This document shows, one piece after another, positions 48,391-58,097 of a stretch of 64,000 bases of DNA (its first letter is position 1; each line of letters opens with the position of its first letter). The DNA is taken from assembly GCF_031846585.1 (NCBI RefSeq), contig NZ_JAVRHK010000002.1:434001-498000 (forward strand), read 5' to 3'. The translations under genes were made by a program, and so were the position numbers. The notes under the pieces were generated by a model. The model ran no database searches and was not told where the DNA came from. It was given only the letters and a program-made list of their open reading frames with translations. This stretch comes from Autumnicola musiva. GTDB taxonomy: Bacteria; Bacteroidota; Bacteroidia; Flavobacteriales; Flavobacteriaceae.

Positions 48391-50089
48391 TAAAATTATC
48401 TTTAATTGATTACCTCTTCATATTTGTTTTTTTGTTATTGCTTTAGGAACCGTTTTTTTACGTTTCCAGGAAATCCGGCCTGGATTTCACTGAATATTTT
48501 CTATAAGGGAGAACTATGCTATGGTGGTTACTTGGGATTTCCATGGTAGCCACTAAATTTTCTAGAGATACACCAAATCTTGTGACCGACATAGTTCGTA
48601 ATCAGGGGGTAGTCAGAAACTGGGGATAGTGGGAATTTTTGCTTACAGGATTACTTACAGTTTTTGTATGCAAAATTGTGGAGAGGATCCGGAGTTACAA
48701 CCGATATTTAATTTTATGAACTAAAGTACAGTGGGAATGATGCAACCTTGTATCCAATTGAAACTGTGGGGATAGCCGGCTTGTTACCGTAATATTTAGT
48801 GCTGTGGGAGGATTTAAAGGAGTGGTATATACTGATTTCTTATTGTTTTTTGTCGCTATCACAGGTAGGGGCTGCAATTTATTGCGTAAACCTGCCGGAA
48901 GTCGGGGGAATTGAAAGTTTGATGGCAAACAAAGACGTCACGGATAAACTTTCCATTTTACCAGATTTTTCCATTACTGAACTTTTAATTACTTTATTCA
49001 TCATCCCTCTGGCAGTGCAATGGTGGTGTCCTGGTGCAGAATCCGGCGGAGGTGGTTATATTATGCAGAGGATGCTGACTGCTAAAAATGAAAATCATGC
49101 AATTTGGGTAACCTTCTTTTTCAATATACTTCATTATGAGTTTCGACCCTTGCCCTGAATCCTGGTTGCGTTAGCCTCTCTTGCTGTATACCCTGATCTG
49201 GCCAGTTTGCAGGAGGCATTTCCAAATATTTCTGAGGATAAACTTGGTCATGATCTGGCATATTCTGCAATGCTTACCAAGCTTCCATCCGGATTATTGG
49301 GGGGAGTGATTACCAGTTTGGTGGCGGCCCATATGTCTACAATCTCTACTCATTTAAACTGGGGGTCCTCCTATATTGTAAGTGATTTTATGGCAGATAT
49401 ATCAAAAGGAATGCTTCCTAGAAAGAACTGGTTAATGTTGGTCAAATCTCTACAGTTCTGCTTATTCTTTTTTCGGCTTTGTTGGCGCTTGCACTTTAAA
49501 ATGCTTTGCAACTATCCAATATTATTTTAATGTTTGGTGCAGGAACAGGATTAATATTCATTCTCAGATGGTTTTGGTGCGAATAAATGCCTGGAGTGAA
49601 ATATCGGCAATGTTGATATCAGGAATCTTCTCCATTTTATTAAATCTTAGTGACCTTGGGGTTTATCTTTTTGGTGGGCCAACGCTGAAGGCGGAGTAAA
49701 TTATACTGGTTTATTTTCCGAATATATGATGTATCCTTTTTAGTTTTACTAACTACTCTTGTATGGCTTCGGGTTACATTTCTTCCCGAACCTGAAGATG
49801 AAAAGACCTTAATTAATTTTTATCGGAAGATCAGGCCCGGTGGGCCAGGCTGGAAAAGAATTATAGAAAAATCCAATCTGAGTGATAAAGTAGTTAACGA
49901 AAAATGGAATGTTCCTTCGGGCCTGGCAGCAACTTTTGTAGGCTGTATAGTTATTTATAGCGCATTATTTGCAACAGGATATTGGATATATGGAAAACAT
50001 TCGAGACAGTTATTCTTACTGTAGTTACCATTGTTGGAAGTTTGATTTTAAGAAAACTGTGGGCATCTATTAAAGAAATCACTTTTTAA
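48391..50089 (+). pseudogene. Sodium:solute symporter (SSS family), multiply frameshifted
   Basis: Successive frames rebuild one SSS transporter: LSLIDYLFIFVFLLLL, stop, SGLDFTEYFL, stop, then GRTMLWWLLGISMVAT, DTPNLVTDIVRNQG, stop, LTGLLTVFV. Then VIFSAVGGFKGVVYTDFLLF, then LAVQWWCPGAESGGGGYI, then LAYSAMLTKLPSGLLGGV and THLNWGSSYIVSDF, and the end YRKIRPGGPGWKRIIEK with a last helix. At least three in-frame stops and several frameshifts. In the intact state it would import a sugar with Na+ and be the first gene of the fucose locus. Clearly non-functional. Confidence 0.85.
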
Positions 50090-50155
50090 AAAATATAATT
50101 GGATTTCATCCCAAGTTTACCTCAATAATAAAATAAAATTATCAATCTTTCACTG

Positions 50156-50207
50156 TTGCAAATATTGTTTTATTCTCAGGATACTTAGTGCAATGTTAGG
50201 ATACTTA
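50156..50207 (+). promoter_or_regulatory. Candidate operator region before the UxaA-like gene
   Basis: TTGCAAATATTGTT (50156-50169) is shared exactly with the SusC upstream region (63601-63614). AGGATACTTA occurs twice (50178 and 50198), 20 bp apart, one DNA face. The start codon follows at 50244. The arrangement suggests regulator binding, but no protein can be assigned from sequence. Confidence 0.35.
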
Positions 50208-50243
50208 AAACTGCTAATTTTGAATTGAATCTATCATTGTTAA

Positions 50244-52046
50244 ATGGAAAAAATTTTACTTGTATCTAATAAGGACAATGTTGCTATTGGTTTTCAGGAT
50301 CTGCCCTTCAAATCTATTTTATCTATCAATGGACATAATATTGAAGCTCAAGAAAATATTCCTGCTAAACATAAGATTTCTTTAGTAGACCTGAAATCTT
50401 TCAATAAGATTTTTATGTACTGTATGGATGTAGACCAGGCTAGATTACCTATTCCAAAAGGGAGCCTTCTAACAACTGAGAATGTGATGCATAGTGCAGG
50501 TAATTACAGCATTCCGGAACTTCCAATTTCTGACAATCAATTTGAAGAAAAGCAAAAAGTAACGGATAAAGTATTTGAAGGTTACCTCAGGGAAGATGTC
50601 CAGGTAGGAACTGCTAATTATTGGATTTTTATTCCGCTTGTTTTTTGTCAGAATCGGAATATTTCAATTTTAAAGGATGCTTTTGAAGCAGCTTTGGGGT
50701 ATAAAAAGGAAAACCCTTATAAGTTGCAGTTAATGAACCTAATATATGGTGATAATGGAATAGAGGTTTTAGGTCAGGAATATTCTTTTGTCGAACCGCT
50801 TTTTCAGAATATTGACGGGCTTAAGTTTTTAGCTCATGAAGGAGGTTGTGGGGGGACGCGTGAATATTCCAAATTATTGGTTAAGTTATTATCAGGATAC
50901 ATTAAAAACCCCAATGTAGCGGGTGCTACTATCCTAAGTCTAGGCTGTCAGCATGCCCAATTCCGTTTGCTTGAGGAAGAATTAAATTTAAAGAATAATA
51001 GTAAAAAAATATTGTTTTTTGAGCAGCAACAGTTCGAAACAGAAAATAAAATGCTGTCAGAAGCTGTTTTGGAAACATTTCAAGAATTAAAAAAGGTGAA
51101 CAATGTTCATCGTGTAAAGGCTCCGTTGAGTAAATTGTCTATTGGGATGGAATGTGGAGGTTCAGACGGGTTTTCGGGAATTCCAGCAAATCTTTTAATG
51201 GGAATTGTTGCCGATAAAGTTACTGCTTTAGGAGGTAAAATAATTTTATCTGAATTCCCGGAATTGTGTGGGGTAGAACAAAATATTATCAATCGATGTG
51301 CAAATAATCCAGTGGCTGAAAAGTTTGTTCGCCTAATGGAAAATTATAATAATAGAGCCAAAGCTACAGGATCTGGATTTGATATGAATCCTTCACCAGG
51401 AAATATCAACTACGGTCTCATTACAGACGCAATAAAATCGGCCGGTGCAGCCACAAAAGGAGGAAAGGGGCAAGTGAATGATGTCTTAGACTATGGTGAA
51501 TACGCTGTTACTCCAGGCCTGAATTTACTATGTACTCCCGGCAATGATGTAGAATCTACCCCTGGCCTTGCCGGAGCCGGAGCAAATATTATCCTGTTTT
51601 CAACCGGCCTTGGAACGCCTACAGGTAACCCTGTTTGCCCTGTTATAAAGATCTCTTCAAATTCGAAATTGAAGAATAAAATGACGGATATTATCGATTT
51701 TGACGCCGGAAGAATTATATCGGAAGGAGCAGATCCATACAAATTGGCTGATGAGCTTTTAGAATTAGTTATCAAAGTAGCTAGTGGAACAAGAAAGCCT
51801 GTGCCCGAATTTTGCAACAGGATGATTTTATACCCTGGAAAAGAGGGGTTTCTCTATAAGATATTTATGAAACAAATTTTTAATTTAGAAGGTAAGACAG
51901 CAATAGTAACTGGAGGTGCCAGCGGAATTGGAAAAGCAATTTCGGAGAAGTTTATTGAACATGGAGGATTTGTGATTATCCTGGAATATGATGATTCAAA
52001 AATTGCCAATTTTCATGAAGAACATAGAAGTGGTTATGAATTTTAA
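50244..52046 (+). CDS. UxaA-family dehydratase (candidate L-fuconate dehydratase) read through into an SDR start
   Basis: Residues 1-75 form a SAF domain and 100-535 the altronate/galactarate dehydratase body (GYLREDVQVGTANYW, LAHEGGCGGTREYSKLL near 200, LSLGCQHAQ, SIGMECGGSDGFSG near 295, STGLGTPTGNP near 453). In Campylobacter jejuni, UxaA-like proteins in the fuc locus dehydrate L-fuconate; the neighbours here support the same role. The natural C-terminus should be near 51859: adding one T in the run at 51849-51851 gives GFSL and a TAA, the usual UxaA ending, followed 8 bp later by an ATG. Its loss fuses about 60 residues of the next SDR, ending at 52046. The catalytic body is complete, so it may still work. 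Confidence 0.82.
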   Translation: MEKILLVSNKDNVAIGFQDLPFKSILSINGHNIEAQENIPAKHKISLVDLKSFNKIFMYCMDVDQARLPIPKGSLLTTENVMHSAGNYSIPELPISDNQFEEKQKVTDKVFEGYLREDVQVGTANYWIFIPLVFCQNRNISILKDAFEAALGYKKENPYKLQLMNLIYGDNGIEVLGQEYSFVEPLFQNIDGLKFLAHEGGCGGTREYSKLLVKLLSGYIKNPNVAGATILSLGCQHAQFRLLEEELNLKNNSKKILFFEQQQFETENKMLSEAVLETFQELKKVNNVHRVKAPLSKLSIGMECGGSDGFSGIPANLLMGIVADKVTALGGKIILSEFPELCGVEQNIINRCANNPVAEKFVRLMENYNNRAKATGSGFDMNPSPGNINYGLITDAIKSAGAATKGGKGQVNDVLDYGEYAVTPGLNLLCTPGNDVESTPGLAGAGANIILFSTGLGTPTGNPVCPVIKISSNSKLKNKMTDIIDFDAGRIISEGADPYKLADELLELVIKVASGTRKPVPEFCNRMILYPGKEGFLYKIFMKQIFNLEGKTAIVTGGASGIGKAISEKFIEHGGFVIILEYDDSKIANFHEEHRSGYEF

Positions 52047-52642
52047 CAATGTGATATTTTACGTTTTAAAGAAGTGCAAAAATGTATTATCTGGAATTCA
52101 GAAAAAATACACAGTTGATATTCTGGTAAACAATGCCGGTGTTGCGCATATTGGAAATATTGAGCAGACGTCTGAAAAAGATCTTGATAGGGTCTACAAT
52201 GCAAATATTAAAGGTATTTATAATTGTGTGTACGAAGTGATACCGGGGATGAAGGAAAGGAAAAGGGCTGTATACTTAATATGACCAGTATCGCTTCTGT
52301 AGTAGGTATTTCAGATCGGTTTGCTGATTCCATGTCTAAAGGAGCTGTCTTGACGATGACTTACTCGATAGCAAAGGATTATGTTGATTTTGGTATAAGG
52401 TCTAATTGCATATCTCTAGCCGGTGCATACTCCGTTTGTTGATGGTTTTCTGAAAGAAAATTATTCTGGTAAGGAAGAAGAAATGCTTGAAAAATTATCA
52501 AAAACCTAGCCTATTGGAAGAATGGGATCCCCGGAAGAAATAGCATTTCTGGCTCTCTATTTGTGTTCTGACGAAGCGTCCTTTATTACCGGTTCTAATT
52601 ATTCAATAGATAGATGGAGGGTTTATAAATTTAAACAGCTAA
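51867..52642 (+). pseudogene. Short-chain dehydrogenase (candidate 2-keto-3-deoxy-L-fuconate dehydrogenase), decayed
   Basis: Starts with the SDR cofactor motif TAIVTGGASGIGKAISEKF, then breaks. EF-stop-QCDILRFKEVQK suggests TTA to TAA. Other frames give VDILVNNAGVAHIGN, then ILNMTSIASVVG, SMSKGAVLTMTYSIAKDY, HTPFVDGFLKENY, a TAG in KT-stop-PIGRMGSPEEIA (likely CAG before), then ITGSNYSID and a 4-bp GATA duplication before the end. At least six lesions. The Y-x3-K is changed to D-S-M-S-K. Between the dehydratase and FAH-type genes, as a KDF dehydrogenase would be. Confidence 0.8.
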
Positions 52643-52643
52643 T

Positions 52644-53498
52644 ATGAAATTAATAAGGTTCGGTGAGCCCGGAAAAGAGAAACCGGGTGTAAAATTGCAT
52701 AATGGAAAGAGGATTGATGTATCTTCTTTTTGTAAGGATTACAGCGAACAATTCTTTGATGGTGGGGGGCTTGCAAAATTAAGTTCTTTGTTGATGCATA
52801 ACTTTGAGAGTAGTAGGGAAATTGCCAAATCAGAGCGCCTGGGTCCACCTATTGGTAGACCTTCCAAAGTAATTTGTGTTGGTCTTAGCTACGTAAAACA
52901 TGCAGAAGAAACCGGGCAGAATTACCCAATAAGCCAATTATTTTTTTTAAAGCCACATCAGCAATTGTAGGACCATTTGATGATCTGATCATCCCTAAGA
53001 ACAGCAATAAAATCGATTGGGAGGTGGGAGCTTGGAGTTGTAATCGGAAAAAAGAAAAGTTACGTCAGGGAGGACAATGCTATGGATTATGTTGCAGGAT
53101 ATTTGTTGCATAACGATTATAGTGAGCGGGAATTTCAGATTGAACGTGGTGGACAGTGGGTAAAAGGAAAAAGTTGCGATACTTTCGCGCCTTTAGGACC
53201 TTATTTTGTAACTAAGGATGAGATTGCAAATCCGCACAATCTTAATTTATGGTTAAAGCTAAATGGAAAAATAATGCAGCAAAGTAATACTTCAGGTTTT
53301 ATTTTTGGAATACAATCTTTAGTGAGCTATTTGAGCAAATTTATGACCTTGCTACCCGGCGACGTTATTTCAACAGGTACTCCTTCGGGTGTTGGGTTAG
53401 GTCAAAAACCACCTTTGTACATAAAGCCGGGAGATGAAGTCGAACTTGGAATTGACCAATTGGGAGTTTCAAAGCAAAATGTAAAGTCCTACATGTAG
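52644..53498 (+). pseudogene. Fumarylacetoacetate hydrolase-family (candidate 2,4-diketo-3-deoxy-L-fuconate hydrolase), frameshifted
   Basis: N-terminal piece MKLIRFGEPGKEKPGVKL ... VICVGLSYVKHAEETG to 52970, then ISAIVGPFDDLIIPKN in a second frame, then MDYVAGYLLHNDYSER, KSCDTFAPLGPYFVTKDE and the C-terminal PGDVISTGTPSGVGLG in the third part to 53498. Two lesions: a change in the T8 run at 52941-52948 and one extra G near 53026, after which EVELGVVIGKKKSY is restored. All FAH-fold motifs exist across frames. In the oxidative fucose pathway this enzyme releases pyruvate and lactate. Confidence 0.85.
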
Positions 53499-53547
53499 TT
53501 TTAGAAATTCAGAAAGATTATAGATTTAAAAATTAAATAAAGTTCAG

Positions 53548-55629
53548 GTGCAGATTTTAAAAAGTGTTTTCATATTTAGTTTAGTTGTAATTGGATTGCT
53601 TGGATGTGTAAGGGCCCCTCAAATTGAACCTGTTGGGCCTCTACCATCTCAACGCCAATTAGAGTGGTATGAAATGGAATACTATGGATTTATTCATTTC
53701 AATATGAACACATTTACCAATAAAGAGTGGGGGGAAGGAAGTGAATCCCCTGATCTATTTGATCCAAAAAATATGGATACCGATCAATGGGCACGAGTAA
53801 TGAAAAATGCCGGTATGACAGGTGTTATCATTACAGCTAAACATCATGACGGTTTCGCGCTTTGGCCTACTGAAACAACTGAACATTCGGTTAAAAATTC
53901 CCCATGGAAAAACGGAGAGGGTGATATAATTAAAGAGCTGGCGGAATCTTGTGAAAAGTACGGTCTTAAGATGGGGGTATATTTATCACCATGGGATCGT
54001 AATCATCCAGATTATGGTACCGATGCTTATATAGAAGATTTTGTAACTCAGTTAACTGAGTTGCTCTCAAATTACGGTCCTATTTTTGAGGTTTGGTTTG
54101 ATGGTGCAAATGGTGGCTCAGGGTATTATGGAGGCGCAAACGAAACGAGAAAAATAGATCATCGCACTTATTATCAGTGGGATCGGGTTTTTGACACCGT
54201 TAGAAAATATCAGCCAGATGCCGTGATTTTTGGAGATAACGGTCCGGATGTTCGCTGGATAGGTAATGAAGCCGGCATCGCCGGAGAAACAAATTGGAGT
54301 ATTATAAAAAAGGATGAAGTCTATGCCGGTTCAGGTCGTTATGCAGAACTTCAATTTGGACATGAAGATGGAACTCATTTTGTACCTGGTGAAGTCGATG
54401 TTTCCATCAGGCCAGGTTGGTACTATCATCCCTCCGAAGATAACCAGGTAAAAAATCTTAATGAGTTGCTGGATATTTATTACAACTCCATTGGTAGAAA
54501 TGCGTCATTACTATTAAACGTACCGGTTAATGATGAAGGAGTAATACCAGAAGAAGATATTGTCGCCCTGAATAAATTGAAGGAAAGACTGGACGAGGTA
54601 TTTAATGAAAATATAGCTTTAAGTGGTAATGTAGAGGCTTCTTCTTTTAGAAAAGGTTACGAACCTAATAATGTAATTGATGAAGTAACTGGGTCTTTCT
54701 GGATGCCTACATCAGGTTCGAATAACCCGTGGCTGACAATTAATTTTGAAAAAGAAAAGCTAATCAACAGATTCGTAATTCAGGAGTTTATAGAAAAAGG
54801 TCAGCGGGTTAAGAAATTTAAGGTTGAAGCAATGATCGACGGGGAATGGCAAATAATTGAAGAGCAAACTACTATAGGCTATAAAAGGATTTTGCGATTA
54901 AATGCATTAAAAACCAATGAAATAAGAGTAACTATATTAGAGAAGAAAGACACTCCGCTTATCTCTAATATAGGTCTGTATTATGCACCACCAATTTTGG
55001 ACGCACCTAAAATTTCCAGAAACTCCAGAGGAGAAATTGAAATCTCTTCAGGTCCCGAAACCAAAATATTTTATGAGGTAAATACGTCAGGAAAACCAGA
55101 TAGCAGTTCAAAGGAATATTCAGAAGCATTCAAATTTGCAGAGTCTGCACAGATTTCAGCCATTAGCTATGACCCCTTTACTAATAAATATAGCGAAACA
55201 TCTAAGGTAAGTATTAATCCTGCTAAGAATAAATGGAGACCCATTGATACTACGAGAAACGTAATTCGGAAATTTTACCGGATTATTGATGAGAACCCAA
55301 ATAGTACCGGTAGTTTTTCAATGAATAAAGAAATTCTAATTGACATGGGTGAAAATAGGAAATTAAACGGATTTAGTTATCTGCCTCCTAAAGATCTTAC
55401 AGAACAGATTATTACAGAATATGAGTTTTCAACTAGTGAAGATGGTGAAAACTGGACGGTCGCAAAGAAAGGTGAATTTGGCAACATTAAGAACAATCCA
55501 ATTTTACAGGAAGTACGGTTTAAGGAAAGAGAAGCTAGGTATTTAAGATTAAAAGCTTTGCAAACAGTTGGTTCTGGTGAAGAATATGGTATTTCTGAAT
55601 TAGCAATTTTAAATGAAAAATCAGAGTAG
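53548..55629 (+). CDS. GH29 alpha-L-fucosidase lipoprotein with discoidin-like C-terminus
   Basis: 693 aa, GTG start giving a lipoprotein signal (VVIGLLGC), so surface or periplasm anchored. The catalytic barrel (about 40-340) has FGLIHF-type start (YGFIHFNMNTF), TAKHHDGFALWPT, and the nucleophile aspartate in VWFDGANGG near residue 190. Residues about 355-485 form an F5/8 type C-like domain (ASSFRKGYEPNNVIDEVTGSFW cut to its core), and the last 90 residues a second beta-rich domain. It would release L-fucose for the genes around it. Fully intact. Its stop overlaps the next gene's start by one base. Confidence 0.93.
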   Translation: MQILKSVFIFSLVVIGLLGCVRAPQIEPVGPLPSQRQLEWYEMEYYGFIHFNMNTFTNKEWGEGSESPDLFDPKNMDTDQWARVMKNAGMTGVIITAKHHDGFALWPTETTEHSVKNSPWKNGEGDIIKELAESCEKYGLKMGVYLSPWDRNHPDYGTDAYIEDFVTQLTELLSNYGPIFEVWFDGANGGSGYYGGANETRKIDHRTYYQWDRVFDTVRKYQPDAVIFGDNGPDVRWIGNEAGIAGETNWSIIKKDEVYAGSGRYAELQFGHEDGTHFVPGEVDVSIRPGWYYHPSEDNQVKNLNELLDIYYNSIGRNASLLLNVPVNDEGVIPEEDIVALNKLKERLDEVFNENIALSGNVEASSFRKGYEPNNVIDEVTGSFWMPTSGSNNPWLTINFEKEKLINRFVIQEFIEKGQRVKKFKVEAMIDGEWQIIEEQTTIGYKRILRLNALKTNEIRVTILEKKDTPLISNIGLYYAPPILDAPKISRNSRGEIEISSGPETKIFYEVNTSGKPDSSSKEYSEAFKFAESAQISAISYDPFTNKYSETSKVSINPAKNKWRPIDTTRNVIRKFYRIIDENPNSTGSFSMNKEILIDMGENRKLNGFSYLPPKDLTEQIITEYEFSTSEDGENWTVAKKGEFGNIKNNPILQEVRFKEREARYLRLKALQTVGSGEEYGISELAILNEKSE

Positions 55630-56407
55630 TGGATCTCAGAATTAAGGGTAAAGTTTTCATTATTACCGGAGGTGCCGCTGGTATAGGAGGAGGTGTAAGT
55701 GAGCAAATAGCCAGAGAAGGAGGAATTCCTGTATTTGTAGACCGTGATAAAGAAAAAGGGGAGAAAATGGAAAAGCTTCTAGGGAAGTTTGCTGAAGCCT
55801 ACCTATTTATTCCCGCAGATCTTGCAAATGAAGAGATCTATGAAAATGTGGTTGATGAAGCAATAGCCAAATTTGGAAGAATTGATGGCTTGGTTAATAA
55901 TGCCGGAGTAAATGATGGAATAGGGCTTTCCTCCAGCGTTTCAGAATTCAAAAATTCGTTTAATAATAACCTCATTCATTTTTTGGTATGGCGAAGTTCT
56001 GTTTACCCCACCTGAAAAATAATAAGGGCAACATTTTAAATATTTCCTCTAAGGTGGCATTTGCTGGTCAGGGTGGTACTTCCGGATATGCAGCGGCTAA
56101 AGGAGCGCAACTTGGTTTAACCAGGGAATGGGCGGCTGAATTGGCCAGCTTCGGAATAAGAGTTAATGCTATAGTTCCAGCTGAAGTAATGACACCTCAA
56201 TATGAAGAATGGGTTAAAGCTCAAAAGAATGCTGAATCTAAACTGGAGGAAATTCAAAAGCTAATTCCCTTAGAGAACAGGTTTACGACTATTGAGGAAG
56301 TAGTCGATTTTGCAGTTTACATTCTGTCAAATAGGGCAGCACACATTACAGGACAGTTTTTCTCTGTTGACGGTAGATATTTGCATTTAGACAGGGCTCT
56401 TAGATAA
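55629..56407 (+). pseudogene. L-fucose dehydrogenase-like SDR, single frameshift
   Basis: GTG start overlapping the fucosidase stop (TAGTG). First part to about 55983: VFIITGGAAGIGGGV, LVNNAGVNDGIGL. Then, one T missing in the run at 55979-55984, the frame moves and continues as MAKFCLPHLKNNKGNIL, SGYAAAKGAQLGLTREW, IRVNAIVPAEVMTP and the C-terminus VDGRYLHLDRAL. That C-terminus and the NDG-x-G-L segment are those of bacterial L-fucose dehydrogenases (SDR). With one T restored it would be a normal 259-aa enzyme oxidising L-fucose to the lactone. Confidence 0.85.
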
Positions 56408-56411
56408 TCGA

Positions 56412-56756
56412 ATGAAACATTCAAAAAAAATATTTGTATTGGATTTAAAGGATAATCCGCATCTTATTGCAGAATATCTAGAACATCATAAAAATGTTTG
56501 GCCCGAGGTTCTAGAAACTTTCGAGCTAAAGGGAATTGAAGAGATGGAGGTATATCATGTTTATGACAGATTGGTGATGGTTATAAATATTAATGAAAAT
56601 TATGATGGTTCAGACAAAAATCTAACTGAAAAAGCCATAGCAATTACCGATGAATGGGAAAAGCTGATGTGGAAGTATCAGAAAGCTGTACCGGAAGCAA
56701 AAAAAGGTCAAAAATGGGTAGAAATGAAACCTATCTTTAAATATCCCAAATTTTAA
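56412..56756 (+). CDS. L-rhamnose/L-fucose mutarotase (DUF718 type)
   Basis: 114 aa of the RhaM/COG3254 family: small dimeric ferredoxin-like fold, HHKNVWPEVLE near residue 25, MEVYHVYDRLVMV, and WVEMKPIF at the end, where tryptophan/histidine contacts bind the sugar ring. It interconverts alpha and beta anomers of the sugar before oxidation. Starts 4 bp after the fucose dehydrogenase-like gene. DUF718 mutarotases accompany fucose dehydrogenase in Campylobacter, so L-fucose is the likely substrate. Intact. Confidence 0.9.
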   Translation: MKHSKKIFVLDLKDNPHLIAEYLEHHKNVWPEVLETFELKGIEEMEVYHVYDRLVMVININENYDGSDKNLTEKAIAITDEWEKLMWKYQKAVPEAKKGQKWVEMKPIFKYPKF

Positions 56757-56791
56757 ATTCGAGAGTTCTGAAGAATTGCTAGTTGAAATTA

Positions 56792-57973
56792 ATGGAAAAT
56801 CAGGGAAAATCAAATAAACTCATACCTAATAAAAACCTGTTCAGTTTCATATTAATCACCTCGCTTTTCGCATTATGGGGTTTTGCCAATTCCGTAACAG
56901 ATCCTATGGTGCAGGCTTTCAAAAAAGTTTTGGAACTTAGTAATTCCGAAGCAGCTTGGGTTCAGATGGCCTTTTATGGCGGATACTTTTGTATGGCTCT
57001 TCCCGCTGCCTTATTTGTTAGAAAATTTAGCTATAAAACAGGTATCTTAATTGGATTGGCTCTGTATGCAGGTGGCGCGCTTTTATTTTATCCAGCAGCA
57101 ATATATGAGCAATTCTGGTTTTTTTGTCTTGGCCTCTATATTTTAACCTTTGGTTTGGCTTTTTTGGAAACTACGGCAAATCCATATATTCTTTCCATGG
57201 GTTCACCAAAAACCTCCACGCAGCGCTTAAATTTTGCACAGGCATTTAATCCCGTTGGTTTGTTAGCCGGGTTATTAGTAGCCCAATTTTATGTATTGAA
57301 CAAGCTAAGATCCAATGATCTGGAAAGTTTTTCAGTCTTATCTGAGGCACAAAAAGACGCTGTTCGAACTTCAGATTTAATGACAATAAGATATCCTTAT
57401 GTAATTCTTGGTGTCGTGGTACTGCTTATGTTTTTCCTTATTCTTTTCAGTAAAATGCCTCAGGTGAAAAGTAAAAATGGACTCCCACCTCTTAGGAAGA
57501 GCTTTCTAAGTCTTTTTAAAAGAAAACGGTATACCTATGGAGTTTGGTCTCAGATGTTTTATGTGGGTGTTCAGATCATGTGCTGGACATACATTTACCA
57601 GTATGCAGAGTCAATTGGTATTTCTGGTAGTACGGCAGCAAATTATCAGATTGCAGTATTTGTTCTGTTCGCTGTGGGTAGAGCTATTGGGACATGGATC
57701 TTAAGATTTGTGAGTTCTGGAAAATTACTTTGGATATTTGCCTTGTTAGGGGGGATGTCCTGTTTAGGAGTAATTTTCATCAATGTGTATCTATTAGTTT
57801 CCATTTCGCTTTTTTTATCTGTAATGTTCCCTACCATTTATGGAATTGCTCTGGAAAATTTTTCTGAGGATGATGCTAAAATTGGTGCAGCCGGGTTGGT
57901 TATGGCTATCGTTGGAGGAGCCTTAATGCCTAAACTGCAAGGCATGATTATCGATTTGGGGGGTATGCAGTAG
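56792..57973 (+). CDS. fucP: FucP-type L-fucose:H+ symporter (MFS), C-terminus lost by frameshift
   Basis: 393 aa from the ATG at 56792 (a TTG three codons upstream is possible). MFS with FucP hallmarks: WGFANSVTDPMVQAFKK, AFYGGYFCMALPAALF, LAFLETTANPYIL and QAFNPVGLLAGLL. The frame ends early at 57973. One G missing from the G run at 57957-57962 explains it: shifting restores YAVDDVEIIGVPEVN, the last helix PLICLMVIFLYGRF and a stop at 58096-58098 that overlaps the next ATG. About 40 residues, including the last helix, are lost. It may be inactive. Confidence 0.88.
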   Translation: MENQGKSNKLIPNKNLFSFILITSLFALWGFANSVTDPMVQAFKKVLELSNSEAAWVQMAFYGGYFCMALPAALFVRKFSYKTGILIGLALYAGGALLFYPAAIYEQFWFFCLGLYILTFGLAFLETTANPYILSMGSPKTSTQRLNFAQAFNPVGLLAGLLVAQFYVLNKLRSNDLESFSVLSEAQKDAVRTSDLMTIRYPYVILGVVVLLMFFLILFSKMPQVKSKNGLPPLRKSFLSLFKRKRYTYGVWSQMFYVGVQIMCWTYIYQYAESIGISGSTAANYQIAVFVLFAVGRAIGTWILRFVSSGKLLWIFALLGGMSCLGVIFINVYLLVSISLFLSVMFPTIYGIALENFSEDDAKIGAAGLVMAIVGGALMPKLQGMIIDLGGMQ

Positions 57974-58097
57974 ATGATGTGGAAATAATTGGTGTGCCAG
58001 AGGTGAATTTTTCTTTTTTTCTTCCCCTCATATGTCTGATGGTGATTTTTCTTTACGGCAGATTTAGCGCTAAATTGGAATTAAAGGACACACAATA

